Assembly (NCBI GenBank): GCA_023055505.1
Contig: JALIRH010000027.1
Location: 1,686,501 to 1,750,500 of the forward strand
Direction of reading: 5' to 3'
DNA from: Callipepla californica brunnescens
Taxonomy: Eukaryota > Chordata > Aves > Galliformes > Odontophoridae
Length of the DNA: 64,000 bases
The notes beneath the pieces are model-generated. The model did no database searches and was not told the DNA's origin. It saw only the letters and a program-made list of their open reading frames with translations. Of the stretch, positions 13,001 through 24,900 are shown in pieces (the first letter of the stretch is position 1; every line of letters begins with the position of its first letter). Both the position numbers and the translations under genes were made by a program.

Positions 13001-16000
13001 AAGTGATGATGTCTAGCGTAGTTAAACCTCCAGACAGCCTTTCCTACTTTCCTCTGTAGGAATCACAGCCTGAAAACTGTTGAACAGCAACTTCTTTGTG
13101 TTGAAGGGAAGTGGCTGTGGGTTGTTCCCTCGCAAAGGCAGTACGTGCAGAGTTTGGAGGACCAGGTTAGATAGACTTAAGCTCATTGGAAATGTGAGGA
13201 TGCTTGAGATATGTGGGAAATACAGAGCCACAGTGAGAGGAAAAATGTCATCACTGTGCTCTTTCCAAACTGTCCAAAAGTGTGATGGCTCTAATGAGCT
13301 TTGAGAGGGCTGTGACGTGAGCAAAAATAGCGTAACTCCAAAGACTGTAACATTTCCAGATGACTTTCAAGCTGAAGCACTCGCAGAACATTTTTCATGC
13401 CTCTTTTACATGCATATATATTTCTACTCTACATGAAAAAGAAGGAGTTTTAGGACTTCCTTTCTTTTCATGACAGTACAGTGACACAGAAGTGTGCATC
13501 GGGACTGCATTCTGAAGATCGGCATGGCTGCTAATAACCAAAGGGGAAAGAGGGAGCAGTACATGTGTAAATGCCAAGCTTCCACAATGACGTTTTCATT
13601 TACGCTGCGTTTTGCAGCATGAAATCCTTTTAACACCTGGAGATGTTTGTGTCAGTCACAGCATTAAGCAGTGCCCTCAGTAAGTTGCCCTTTCTCAGGA
13701 TCTGTGTCCCTGCTCACGTTTTTCTCTGACACTGTTGGATTCCACGTGGTTATGGGTAAACACAGCACACGGCGGTAAACCAGACGTGGAGGATCTGATT
13801 CTGTCCTGGCTCCAGCTTCATAGAGCCATGTGAATGAACGGCTATAAAAACAAGTTCAAACAGACCTCGGGAGACCACAGGGTTCTCTTGGCTGCCATTA
13901 TGGGTGTGAATTACAGTTACAAGTTCAGAAGCCTTTGCTGCTGCACTCCAAATTGACCATGCTGTCAGCTTCTGGAAGAGAAATGCTAGCAATAAAAGTA
14001 TCACTGAGTGGTTTATAGCTTCTTAGTGCAGCAAATATTTATTAAATGGCACTGCTTATATTATCATTGCAACAAAAAGAGTAAGGATTCATTCTTTTTA
14101 TGAAATGTTTTCAACTTAACACTGTTTGTGTCACCTAAAGTTTGAGGCATCTTATTTTCTTACTTCATTGCAGGTCTACCTTACGGATGGGAAGAAGCTT
14201 ACACAGCAGATGGCATCAAATACTTTATCAAGTGAGTATTTCTGAGCGAAAATGGATCACAGCTAAAATAGAATCCCATCTAACTGCATTTTTGAACTTA
14301 GAAAGAGCAAATTAACAAAAGCTCTCATATCTTTAATACACATCTTCATTCCCAGCATCGCTTGTTCCTTCCTCTGGTTCAGTACTGTTCAGAAAGTCCT
14401 AGAGGGCTTAGTCACAACTTCGACTGAAATTCAGTGAGAACTGTGTGACTCAGTCTTTGAGATGTCTTTGAGAGAACTTCCCAGGAACGCGTGTGACCTA
14501 ACGGACCTAAAAGATAGAGGGGAAAAAAATCCCCTAAAAGGTTTAAAGTAAATATCTCCATCTGCAAATGTTCTGGGGGAGGTGGAGCAGTTCTGAGAGC
14601 TGGATTTCCAGGAAGACTGCAGCCGTGCCCGCTGTCCTGATGGTGCAGGCACACTCAGAGCTCCACAGCACTGTGTCACCTCCTGTCCTCAGTGGGTGCC
14701 CCGGGGAGCACCTCTGCAGCCGCAAACCCAGCTATCTGATATCTTCGGATATCTCAGCTATCTTCTGCTACTGATGACTTTTTTTTTTGGGGGGGTAATC
14801 TCCTTTCTGTGGGAATCAGTGGTTCCGTTGCTGCAAAGTGTTGGGTTTTTTTCCAGAGCAGAGTGAAAACGAATTCATCTCACAGTCCTGTTATATCTCT
14901 AAAAGGTAGAAACAATTGCTGAGAAAACAGAAGTCATCTCCATCCCATGATTGTTTAATTAATAGCAGATTATTCCAGCTGCTGGAATTCACATGCTGTT
15001 TGGTCCTTAGAGGTGTCCTGAAAGCACTGCTTTGCAGGACGTTTCCCTGAGGTCTCTTAAAAGACAGAAAGGCAGCAGAGCTTTGTGCTGAGATGCAGCT
15101 GCTTTCATCCCAAACTCTTGCACAAGTCCCACAAATAACAATGAGCATTACGTATGAGCTGGCAAAGAAAAGCAGCAAGTTGGGTTTGGGGGCTTTTTTT
15201 TCCCTCCAAGCACTGCTCTGCTGCCCTTGACTCATCCCAGGGTGCCTCAGGCTGCGGGTATTGAAGCAGATGTGATTTGCTGGGTTTGTTTGCAGAGGTT
15301 TTCAAACGCACCACGTGTGGTAGTGCACTCCAGCTCTCGTCAGAGGGTGCCTTTTATTTTCAGACAGGTCTGAGTTGCTAAATGTAGGCAGGTCATTTAG
15401 GAAATGAAAACAAATCAGCAGCAAATCGGCAGCCAATTTCACAGCAGTGGGAATAAACACAAGAGCAGGCATTGAGCAGAGCACTGCTCAGTTGGGCTCC
15501 ATCTGCCAATGGGGGCAGACGTGGTGGCACAGTTGTGTGGTTCAGGTGGATGTGGGGTGCAGCTGTGGAGGAACACTCGGCACTGCTGACAGCAGCAGAC
15601 GTGGGAACTGAGCCTGAGGAAAGCATTATGCAAACAACAACAGAACGAAAGAGGTGCAGTGCTTTTTTCCTGCTTTCGTTCTTAGTGGGTTCCATACAAG
15701 AGCTTGCTGGTGACTCAGCAGAATGCCAGCTCTGCTGCACATGCTCAAGAGCTCTTAAGATCTGCACTTGGATGTGGCAGTGTTGCCAGCAAGGAAAACC
15801 TATCCATTTTAATTGCAGGGAATGAAATCACCCGTCATGTTCTTCTGATTGGAACAGCCATGTTTGTTAGGAGCTCTTCATGCACCTCGCTAGAAGGGAA
15901 TTAATGCTAGAATAAAACATATTAATTAATATTCCTTTGTATCTGCTTTCCAGTTTTGCTTATATCACACACAGAGTTAGCTGGGCTGTTCAGATTCACA

Positions 16001-19000
16001 CCTCTTCAGTACTCAGCTCAGACAGCTGGTTATTTCGAGGAAGGAACAGTGGTTGCAAGTCTCTTGTTTCTAACGTCGTTTGATAGAGATTGAAGATAAA
16101 GTTCTACCTGATGTTGAAAATATCATTGAAAAATGCTTTTCTGGGAGGAACTTGCTTGAGATCCATCTTGGTCAGCTCACCTTTTTCAGATAATTAGACA
16201 ATTCAAACAAATTATTTAGTTTAAATGGGAATTAGCTGAACAGTTGATAACCGGTTATCCTGGTACTGCAACCCTGTTCTCTTTGGCTGTGAATTTCAAT
16301 CCTTTATTCTTTGGTGTTCAGAAGATCCAAAGCCACGAGGGCTGTAAGCATTATTCAGTAGTTGCCTTGGGTTCCACTGTGCTTTGGTGAACCCATAGAT
16401 CTATGTGCCATAAATCTAGTGCAGTAAACACCCCAGAATGGAATCTTAATAGCACATAAGCTTGAGACAGCTTGCTGTGAGATTTCCATAAATATCTCTG
16501 AAGGGGGTGTAGCAATATGAAGTGCATGAGAAATCAGAGTTTAAAAGAAGCAGACCAGCTGGCTTGTGTTACACACTGAAGTGCAAACCCACTTATGTGA
16601 ATAAATGACATGAATAAAACATTTGCATGGCTCTGTTCCTCAGGCACTGAGCTGCTCTCCATCTTCTGTGGAAAGCGGCACCTCGTCCACCTCAGCCAGT
16701 TTCTGCAGTCACCTCTTCTACTCAGGAAATGATTTTAGTTTCACAGTAAATTATTATCAGCCGACCAGGTTGCTAGGGATCAGTCACAGAGTGGGGACAA
16801 GTGTGAGGAAATGAGCTGTAGGAGTGCCAGTGTGTCCTGAGCTCACGTACCTCTGTGCCAGGCATCACACCCTGGTATGGATTCACCATGAGCCATCAGA
16901 CAGCAACGTGAGCTGCTCTGAGGTCCGGTTCAGAACGGAGAAGCTGCAGTGTCCTACAGTGTAACGCAGAACAAGTGTCAGAAGGACAGAAATTGCACCA
17001 GCAGAGAGAAAGGCAGTGATGAGCTTCACTGCTGATGTAGCTCTGCTGAAGAGGGAAAGTTGAATCTGGATAGGTTTTGAAGTAATCTGGTACACTTAAA
17101 GCACTGCAACAACTGAATGTGGCCCCGCGGGTCGTTCAGCACTGCACTGCAACTCCAAAACCAGAGAGGAAAATCCTAAGTGTGGATGAGCAGCAGTCTC
17201 TGGAGGTCAGGTCATCCAACCTTCTGTTGGAAATGAGTGAGTGTCCTGCCAAACCGAGTCTGGAATAGCTCTAGAGAGGAAGTTTCCAGCACCTACCCCA
17301 GCACTGTGATCCAACGTGCACCCCGTGAGCTCTGAAGGTCCCTTCCAACTGAACTATTCTACAGTAGAGCTGGGACACTAATTTTTTCCCCCAGAAAACC
17401 CATCGAAGTTAATCTCTTCGTCCTCCCACTACGCTCACCTTTAACATATGGCAGCTCTGTACCATGAGGCTGGCACCTATAATTAGGTAGGGCCTTGCTA
17501 TTCTCCCTCCCACTCCCACCCACTGCTTACATATGTGTACAGTTTGTAAGGACCAGCTGTGAATTTTGCCCCTGTAAACACTCCTAGCTTTTTAACAGGA
17601 CTGGGTTCCAGCTAGTCCACATTAACTGTTATTTTTCTCAAGAACATTTGTCTTAAATTAAATTTGCCAGAAAGACACGTAGAATTCCCAAAGATTTTAA
17701 TCTTCTGGGGTGTTCCTGGTAGATGAATTCGGACCTGTGGACCTTCTTACATCAAAAAGGAAGTGGTAATGTTTGATTTAGGATTATCTTTCATTAATTT
17801 ACCTAAAAATGAGAAGCTTCACATACTTCAGTGTGACAAACCAGGCACAGGAGGTGCTCTGACAGCAAATCAGTGTAAAGGAGAAGAAGACGAGCAATTC
17901 TTAGAGTATAGATGAATAAAAACACACAGTGTGTGCTGGTAGCTTTTGAAATCATACCTCAAACATCAGCCTTCCACTTTGGAAAATAACAAACTCACTT
18001 TGTCATATTCTATTCCTTTTGGTTTTGTGTGGGAAGGAGCCAAGCTTAATTTCACTGCAAGCTGGGCATTCACAGAAACTGTTGGTGATTGTATGACTCA
18101 ACTAAGAACAGCAAAGCATGTGTGATAAGTGAACTGCTGTAGTGTAAACAGTGAAGCAGAGCCACAGGTATCCTCGTACACGGGAAATAAATCACAGCTG
18201 ATTGTATTTAGTGCGCTCAATTGGAAAAACAAAGCTGCTCCTTTGATAGCTGCATATCTGTGCTGCATTACCGAGGCCCAGATCGTGCACGCTGACGTGA
18301 TTGCTTCTTCCTCTGCTGTTCTGTTCCTGTCCATGCTTGTATATTGCAGTGTGCTACTTAACCACAGGAATCTAAGAGGAAATCAAGTTCAGTTAAGATC
18401 GGATTGTAGCAGAGGGTATTAAGAGTAAACTCCTGCATGTCCCAGTAATGCTGATGTGACACTTCAGAGTAGCAAAGTGAGAGAAAGTCTGATGCACATC
18501 AGATGAGCCAGGGACCAGAGCTGCTCCTGACTGCAAGGCACTGAAATTACCTTTTATCAGAAGCACTGAGTGCCCCCACCTTATGAGCTTCGATGGTTTG
18601 TGAGCAGGAAGGGATATTCTGGGGCTTGGAGTGCTCTGTTTCCACTGAGTTCAAACGGAGATACAGCTGCTTTACATCTATGAAAACTGACCCTTCCCAT
18701 CATCACTCAGAAGCAGAGGTTGCTTTCCGAAGTGTTTCTTTTTACCTGTCACCCTCAAACCCTCCTATCTCAAAGTAGAGGGAAGAACAGTTCCACAGAC
18801 ACAAGAAGATGCAGATATGTAAATGAAACCGGTTCAGCACGAGCCAAGGACTGACTGCTGCTACATGCAGATGCATGACGTTCTGCACCCTGTGCATGTC
18901 AGCTCAGCATCAGTTCAGACATCTTCAGATGTAACGCGGGTAATCCTGACGTACCCCCTTCTGATTTTTGGATAACCAACCTGAGACGTCTCAGGAAACC

Positions 19001-20881
19001 AAATCTTCCCCACATCTTAATGCCTGCTGCCTCACTCTTTGCTGTGCCTCACACTGCTCACTGGAAATAGACAGATATATGAGCTTCGTTCCTCTTCAGA
19101 ACCCCCCTGGTTGTTCTTTGTTCGCAGCTGAATGAAAACAGACTTAGTAAAAGAAAAGAATTAGTGCAAGGCATTTTCCTAACAGAAGGGTCATGAGACA
19201 TAGAGATCTTGGGGGAAAAGTCGCAGTAATGTGTGAGGTTTGAAGCGTACTGAGGGCAGGTGACGGGGCTGCAGGCTCTCACTGAAGTCATGTTGCATGA
19301 CTGGAAGAGAAATGGCCTCAGATGCACAGCTAGGAATCTTGGCTTTGGATTTTATGATAACATGAGCTGGTAATACAAGAATGTTAAGACCTTAAGCTGC
19401 TTTTGGGTGGGTATTTTTTTTTCCTTGAGAGGCCGTTTGTTTTTTCATTTCCAGAACCAAAATGGAGAAGCACTCTTTCAGCTTCCACAAACACTGCTCT
19501 GTGCTCTGAGGCAGCTGAACTCAGTGCTCTGCTCAAGCCTGGAGAACTGCTCTGAAGTCACTGCGTTCCTGCGACCTCTGTGGGGCCGCTGGGATCAGAG
19601 GTCTCATTTTCACCTATTTGTATCTTCTAGAAATAGAGCTGGACACTGCCGAGTCCAGCTCCCAGTTTTCCTCTGCTGGGGCATCGCTGGGCTGTCGGTA
19701 CTCGTGTTGGTGGTCCTAACACACACAGCACAGAGGATGTATTTCTAATACAGGAATGTTCTGCAAACCAGTAAATCTGGGATTATCTCTTCGGACTGAT
19801 TATGTCAAAGCTTTTTAGCCACAGCACTTGTAGGGAGCTAAAAATAAACAGCAGAGGGTTTATACGTTTATTCTTTACCTGAATCATCTGTGCACACTGT
19901 GTACGTTTTCTGGCAGTGTACATCTTTTTGCAGCTGCTTTTTACATGCTGTCTGCACTTCCTTTAACAAAGGGTTTCAAACAAACCACACTACTGGAAGG
20001 GTGGGATAAAGTTCGGTGCAGGTTTAAAGGAGCTGAGTTCCAATCAGGAGCACTTACAGTGAATTTATATTGCAGCAAAATGTGAGGAACACTGTGCGTC
20101 AGAAGTGAGACTCGCTGGGAACTGCTTGTCTTCCACAGTCTCTATCAGATATGCCATCTTTTTCAGCTGCTCTTTGTCATGAGCTCCTATCACAAAGTCC
20201 ATCTTTGCACTGGCTCCACTATAAAAGCGGCGAGTTCATTAGTAAGATATTTAAGTCAAAAGAAGCTATTTCCTCTACCAAGAGCATGATTCCAGAAGGG
20301 AGGAGAGGCAGTGCCCTGCCCACACTATGCTGAGCGTGCCTGCTGCCCATCGTGGGGCGTGCGGTGTTCTCACACCTCAGCCCCTCCCATGGATCTGTCC
20401 TCACCGAGCGGAGCAGGTTCCCTCCATTCACATGGACGCCTAACAGAAATCGCGAGCAGCTCCGACTGCTTTCCAAGGATAGGGTTTAAAAACATAATAT
20501 TACTTGTGGGGACGTAAAGGCAGCGGGAGCATCACGGGATTGGTTCTCCGTGACACGGGGATCTCTCATTCATCTGGAAGTGAAACTTTCCACGTTCTGG
20601 CAGCCAGAAGATCCCCGTTTCATTTGGAAAATCTCCTAGCTAGCAAGACAGTATTTGCAAGTATTGTCACGTAAAAGGCCTGAAAATGCTGGAGCTCATC
20701 TGGCAGTTGTCCCCGAGATGAGTGACCCTCCTCCAGGTTGCTAACAGCATTCCTTTTCTTTTCCAGCCACGTGACACAGACGACATCATGGATCCATCCT
20801 GTAACAAGCGCACTAAGCTTGCTCTGCACTGAGGATGACGACGATGGAATGAGAGATCCTCCAGGATCCAAGAGCCACTGA
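3873..20881 (+). CDS. STXBP4: STXBP4, syntaxin-binding protein 4 (Synip), 3' part, six spliced exons
   Basis: This is a partial gene, and its 5' exons (PDZ domain and N-terminal half) lie upstream of the window. The join is 3873-4049, 5515-5631, 6199-6248, 6585-6718, 14174-14231, 20767-20881. That is 651 nt, giving 216 residues plus TGA, with every splice phase compatible (0, 0, 2, 1, 2). The product is a charged coiled coil, then a linker, then a C-terminal WW domain, which is the order known for STXBP4 (about 550 residues in mammals). The blocks EETRALRSRIHLAEAAQRQA and LPYGWEEAYTADGIKYFIN agree closely with the mammalian protein as I remember it. In the known family, the protein binds syntaxin-4 through the PDZ region, restrains GLUT4 vesicle fusion until insulin signalling releases it, and stabilises deltaNp63. 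It lies upstream of HLF in the same orientation, as in human 17q22. Identification is firm. The exon ends are read from splice signals and not from transcripts. Confidence 0.93.
4050..5514 (+). other. STXBP4: STXBP4 intron
   Basis: This is a 1.46-kb phase-0 intron bounded by GTAAGC and CTTTTCCAG. Nothing else was recognised inside it. Confidence 0.85.
5515..5631 (+). CDS. STXBP4: STXBP4 coiled-coil exon (39 codons)
   Basis: The acceptor is TTTTCCAG ending at 5514 and the donor is GTAACT at 5632. The exon is 117 nt, phase 0 to 0. It encodes the end of the coiled coil, DNVQDLRKRVTVLDCQLRKS followed by ESARKTFEVATEKLLQFVE. RKRVTVLDCQLRKSE is a conserved block of STXBP4. With the preceding exon it reads QNK-DNVQDLRKR without a break. 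Confidence 0.93.
6199..6248 (+). CDS. STXBP4: STXBP4 short linker exon (50 nt)
   Basis: Phase matching predicts this exon: the previous exon ends in phase 0 and the next begins needing two bases. A 50-nt exon fits exactly, with the acceptor CCAACAG ending at 6198 and a good donor GTAAGC at 6249. It encodes VVHEMLSDNAPSSAVL plus two bases of a serine codon. The order, helix end then Ser/Asn/Pro-rich linker beginning V-H-E-x-L-S-D-N, resembles the mammalian protein at the same place. Codon count and splice phases all agree. Confidence 0.85.
6585..6718 (+). CDS. STXBP4: STXBP4 exon before the WW domain (134 nt)
   Basis: The acceptor is CTTCTTTTAG ending at 6584, behind a strong pyrimidine tract. 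The donor is GTGAGT at 6719. One base completes a serine codon, 44 codons follow, and one base is left over. The peptide runs GRRTPLSSKALLARLGRIGP, then an Ala-rich stretch, then ARDLAKSVRAILEVN, with Cys formed across the next junction. The end (KSVRAILEVNC before LPYGW) is the well-conserved part. The front is more variable across species by memory. An in-frame read through the donor continues for some distance, so the spliced end is set by GTGAGT and by the fit to the next exon. Confidence 0.9.
6719..14173 (+). other. STXBP4: STXBP4 intron, 7.5 kb
   Basis: This is a phase-1 intron with GTGAGT at the 5' end and TTCATTGCAG at the 3' end. It contains A-rich runs near 7348-7372 and an A18 run at 11697-11714. 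On the minus strand at 8577-8908 there is an open frame behind a good-looking acceptor (see findings). I see no other coding or RNA gene. Confidence 0.85.
14174..14231 (+). CDS. STXBP4: STXBP4 exon, first half of the WW domain
   Basis: The acceptor is TTCATTGCAG ending at 14173 and the donor is GTGAGT at 14232. The exon is 58 nt. Its first two bases complete a Cys codon from the preceding exon, and its last two bases begin an Asn codon. It encodes LPYGWEEAYTADGIKYFI, which is the first strand of a WW domain (LPxGWE with the first signature Trp) and the Tyr-Phe block of strand two. The sequence is essentially identical to mammalian STXBP4 by memory. Confidence 0.95.
14232..20766 (+). other. 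STXBP4: STXBP4 last intron, 6.5 kb
   Basis: This is a phase-2 intron splitting the WW domain, bounded by GTGAGT and TTTTCTTTTCCAG. It contains a CR1-like LINE tail near 17190-17362. No other gene was recognised. Confidence 0.88.
17190..17362 (+). mobile_element. CR1-type LINE fragment, 3' end, sense orientation
   Basis: The stretch opens with CTCTGGAGGTCAGGTCATCC and closes with GAAGGTCCCTTCCAACTGAA followed by CTATTCTAC. These resemble the hallmark 3' sequences of avian CR1 retrotransposons (a 'GGAGGTCATC(T/C)AGTCCAACC'-like block and 'GAAGGTCCCTTCCAACCCAAACCATTCTATGAT'-like tail). The element is 5'-truncated, diverged and noncoding, as most CR1 copies are. Boundaries are approximate. Confidence 0.7.
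20767..20881 (+). CDS. STXBP4: STXBP4 terminal coding exon, second half of WW domain and C-terminus
   Basis: The acceptor is TTTTCCAG ending at 20766. One base completes the Asn codon, then 37 codons and a TGA at 20879-20881 follow. It encodes HVTQTTSWIHPV, which supplies the second signature Trp and the terminal Pro of the WW fold. A short tail follows: Ser/Leu-rich, then acidic EDDDD, then basic. The length and composition of this tail match the divergent C-terminus known in mammals. The WW domain probably binds proline-rich partners. The partners cannot be read from sequence. Confidence 0.95.
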
Positions 20882-21945
20882 GGGCTGACAGAAAGGAGCT
20901 GGATTTCTCAGCATCACAGAGAGAAGAGGCACACATTTTGTTGTAACGTTTGCTAGTCCAACACAGTAGTACGCAGTGACTGCTCCCACGAGGTCAGAGG
21001 GAGTTGTGCTGTTTATTGAGGTGGCTTTGTTCCTGGGTGCCCCCAGAGATGCAGGCACTGCAGAAATCTCTTCACTGTGTAGGGATCACCTGTGTACCTC
21101 AGGACCCAGCTCATGACCTCTGTAGCAGCAAAACTCCACTGACACAGTGAAACATTCCGCTCTGGATACCCTTGGTGTGGTAGATTCCACTTGCTGGACA
21201 CACAAGGTCTGCCCCTTTTAAGAGCAGTGCTGGTGAGTGTCACGCAGATAGATGATGCCCTCTGTGTGATGCTGAGTATGGTTCTTGTGCAAGAAATCGG
21301 TGAATGAGTTCTGCTAACAGAACTCTGGCTGTTTATTCGAAGTATCGGAGCCCCGATTACTTCTAAGGTTGGGCTTCAGGGAAATGCATCTTTGAGAAGT
21401 TGTCAAACAGAAAGAAGCAGTTTTGGTGGAGGACACCGTGCTCTGTCAACAGAATGTGGTGAGAAAGAGAATTATTCTGCTTCTGTACTCCGCTAAACCG
21501 ATACATACAGGCACCAGATACTTCAGTAGAAGCTGTGAAGTTTCAAGTACAATGAAACCTGTGAAACCACCTCCGGGAGCAGCAGAAATCAGTCACCTCC
21601 CCAGAATTGGGCTTTAAGTAGAACAAAATCATTTTGCAAACATTGGTGGTGATTGAAAGAGGATAAGGACAGTGACAGGGGGTGCTGCTGCAGCCCAATC
21701 GAACAGGTTTCACTGCACCTCAACAGCACAGGAGATTGTAAATCTCATTATGCACCATACAGCACATGACCCTAACTTCACAAAGATGATTCTATATTTT
21801 TCTAGAGACTCCTTGTGTGTATGTATTATATATGTGTATGATAGGTGTCGGCTGACGAATGAAAGAAGGATCTGGCAGAAGTGTCAGATGGTGTTCCTGT
21901 GCTCTTTGTTGTGGTTGTGAAATAAACAGGAGGCATTACTTTCAG
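20882..21945 (+). other. STXBP4: STXBP4 3' UTR (end approximate)
   Basis: This is noncoding sequence directly after the STXBP4 stop codon. The first canonical AATAAA downstream is at 21921-21926, so the transcript end is placed about 20 bases after it. A longer or shorter 3' UTR cannot be excluded without transcript data. Confidence 0.5.
21921..21926 (+). terminator. Candidate polyadenylation signal of STXBP4
   Basis: This is a canonical AATAAA 1.04 kb after the STXBP4 stop codon, preceded by a TG/T-rich stretch. It is the nearest full hexamer downstream in sense orientation that I found. No cleavage-site evidence is available. Confidence 0.45.
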
Positions 21946-24900
21946 AGCAAGCTAACAGTATGCAGCCAGGCTTCCCCCTGGTTCTGTGCCACACTGCATC
22001 CTTAGCACTACAGAGCTGTGCCAGGTCAGGCACTCAGTGGCTGCTGATCCTTCTGAATCTAACAGCCAGGTCAGGTCCCTGCCCGGAGCACGCAGCAGGC
22101 GAGCTGTGCAGCACAGCTCCACAACTTCTTCCTGCAGGAACAAAGTGCAGCTCACAAAAGGGGTTTTGGTTTTGTTTTGCAGTCTTTGCTGGAAGGAGAT
22201 GTCAGAATGTATCGAATAAGCAAGTAGGAAAAATTGTTTGTGCTTGTAACTAGGTCAGAACCACGCTGCCCACGAATCTGCGCAGCTGGTGTGGATTAGG
22301 AAGAAGAGCTTTCTCAGCAGACCCTCAGTACCATACATTTCTGAGAAAACTCACGCAGTAACACTTATGCTTCGCTTGTGCTTTGCTGCAGTGGCTCCTG
22401 TGTGCTTCCTCTGTGCTTCCCTCTGTGTTCCCTGAGAGCACCGTGTGAAAAGACAAAGCGTGTGCTCTGGGGTCAGCTGGGCACTCCAGATGCATCATTA
22501 TTTAAATACCTTTTCTGCAGAGGCATAGATTCGTGACCCATAAACTGTATGTGAGGCTCTAAATGCCTTCAGTATTTACTGCAGCCTCAGAAGCAGCTCG
22601 GATGCTTTCAGCCCATCCTCCCATGGTCACCTCATTGCAGACAGACAGAACTTTCCAGTTCTGCTCCAGAGAGGTTTGGAGCTCCGCTTGGTGCTCGCAG
22701 TTCTGGTTTATTCTGCTAGCGGCTTCCTAAAGCCAGCTGAGTGTTCCTCACAGGAGAAGCTATTCAGGGGCAGAGCCCGTGGATCAGACTTCATCAGAAG
22801 AGGCTTTATAGAGACCCAGCAGCAATTTAAAACTGCCCTCCATTAGATGAGCTGGAGGAGGACAGCTGTGTAGGCCCTGAGCTGGGAATGACCTCTTGCT
22901 CTGAGGATGCACGCACGGCCTGCTGTGCACCAGGGGAAGAAATCAGGGCTCAGAACTGGTGTCCTGCTGCTCTGCTTACCATCTCCACCCCCAGACTGAA
23001 CAGTTCAGAAACATGGAGGCTGTTCCTTTCCCTCTCTTGTACATTTCCCTAGAAATTAAAGTCATTAGAAACAGATCTCTGCATCTTCCTCCCTTCTGCT
23101 CCGGTAAGCATCACCTCTTCAGATAATCCACTAGTTCAGCTGCTCTGCAGTTGAGGCTCCATTTTCATACCTACAACTTCCAAATGTTCTCATCTATTTT
23201 TGTATGCTGGCATACTTGTTTCCTAGGATATCTCTCTCTGTCTCCCCTTGTCTCTTCCTTCCGTGAAATGTTTTGTGAAATTACTTCGATTCAGCTGAAC
23301 TGTGTACATTGAGCAAATGGTTCTCGGAGAACTTGAGGTGAATCTGTAAAGAGCAGTGGTCAGAGTACACGATGCTGTAAACAACGGCTTCTCATCTTTA
23401 TTGCAGAATTAAAAAACAACGTGAAGAAAAAAAAAGTGTCTAGAAAACCCTCTGCTTAATCCCATACCCTTTAAAACCATACACGATCCAGATTCCTTTT
23501 GCATTTGAATTATTTGTGGTGGTAGAAATCTCTTGTACTTCAGGGCGAAGGTTTCAGTGGAAATACCTGAAGCATGCACAACACCAAGAGGGCAGAACAC
23601 TCCTGAGCTGACCTGAAATTCTGCTTCTGACTCAATTTAAGGTAGAACTGTGCAGAAGTCACTGGGACCAGTGCTTGCAGAAAGGGCACTGAGTTCTGGT
23701 GCTAGATGGAAGTCAGCATTAAGGTTTCCCAGTCCCAGTGCAAGAAATCGAGCTGAGCAAAGGACATGAGCTGCTGCACATGAGCACAGCCACATCTAGA
23801 GGCACCTGTCAGCTCACACTCCAGTGCCAGCTTTACGGTGATGTTTAGCAGCTTAAAGAAGTTGATGGAGTTAATGGGAATTAGGCACCTAACCTACTTA
23901 GATGCTGCTATAAATGCTGCTAGGCATGTTTAGGTACCTAAATATCTTAGTAAGTCCTTCTCCTCACAGCCTACAACGATAGTGTACCAAAAATCAGCTG
24001 CTAATGAACAAAGCTGCCCTCTGTCCTCCGTAACTAGCTTTGCCTTTCCCTGCGGATTGATTCCACGTAGCACTAAAAATAGCAGCTGCCCCACAGGTGG
24101 GAGCAGCCAGGTCCTTCTTGCATTTCTGCTGGCTTGCTTATTCATTACCCATTCCAGCCCTTTTTTCCCCACACAGTGGCCAACGTTGCCATGATCCAGT
24201 AGGTTGATGCTTTCGTAACGTTCCTGCGAGATGAATTGTTGCATTTTCTTCCCACAAGATGCAGTTAATTTCGTATTGATCAGCATCCTCATTTGGTTGG
24301 AGAAAAAAAAAAATGGAATGAGCCAAGATCTGCTAAAAATGGAGCCTCGTATTTCCAGGAATTAGGAAGGGAAGTTGCAATCTAGTGACCAGTACCAGCT
24401 TTGTCACCGTAGTGCAGTACCTGAGTCAAAGCCAAACTAGTGAAAGCTGTTCGTTCCAAGGGAATATATGAGAAAAAACCCAATGCAGTGCACACCTTCC
24501 TCCCAGTTACCCCTGCCTGGGATGTCACCTGGGACCTCATCCCCTGCAGCCACAATGCCATCTCTGATTTTGGACTCCTGCTTTCGAAGAGAAGCGTCCC
24601 TTTTAAACTGCCTCAACGAGAGATGAAACGTGCTCGTTATTGTGATGCCATCATGGGGAGATCTCCTGGGTAAAAGAAACCATGGAAAAGCAGTTCTGCC
24701 ACAGTTTGGTAAGTGATGATCTCACCCCAACCCGAGGAGCCACAAACTCCTCAGAAATGCCTTGCTCTGTTAAAGTACCGTGCTCTCTACCTATTAAGCA
24801 GTCATCATTCCCCTGTGGCCCAATTATTATCATTAAGAACATTCCTTGCTCTTGAATGTGAAGAGAATTCTTTCTAAAAAGATATAAAATGATGTTTGTG

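Noticed and set aside
14738..14753. 6-bp hairpin with a TTCG tetraloop (GATATCTTCGGATATC)
   Set aside because: A stable little hairpin in RNA, but too short for a miRNA precursor or any known structured RNA, and it sits in a plain intron.
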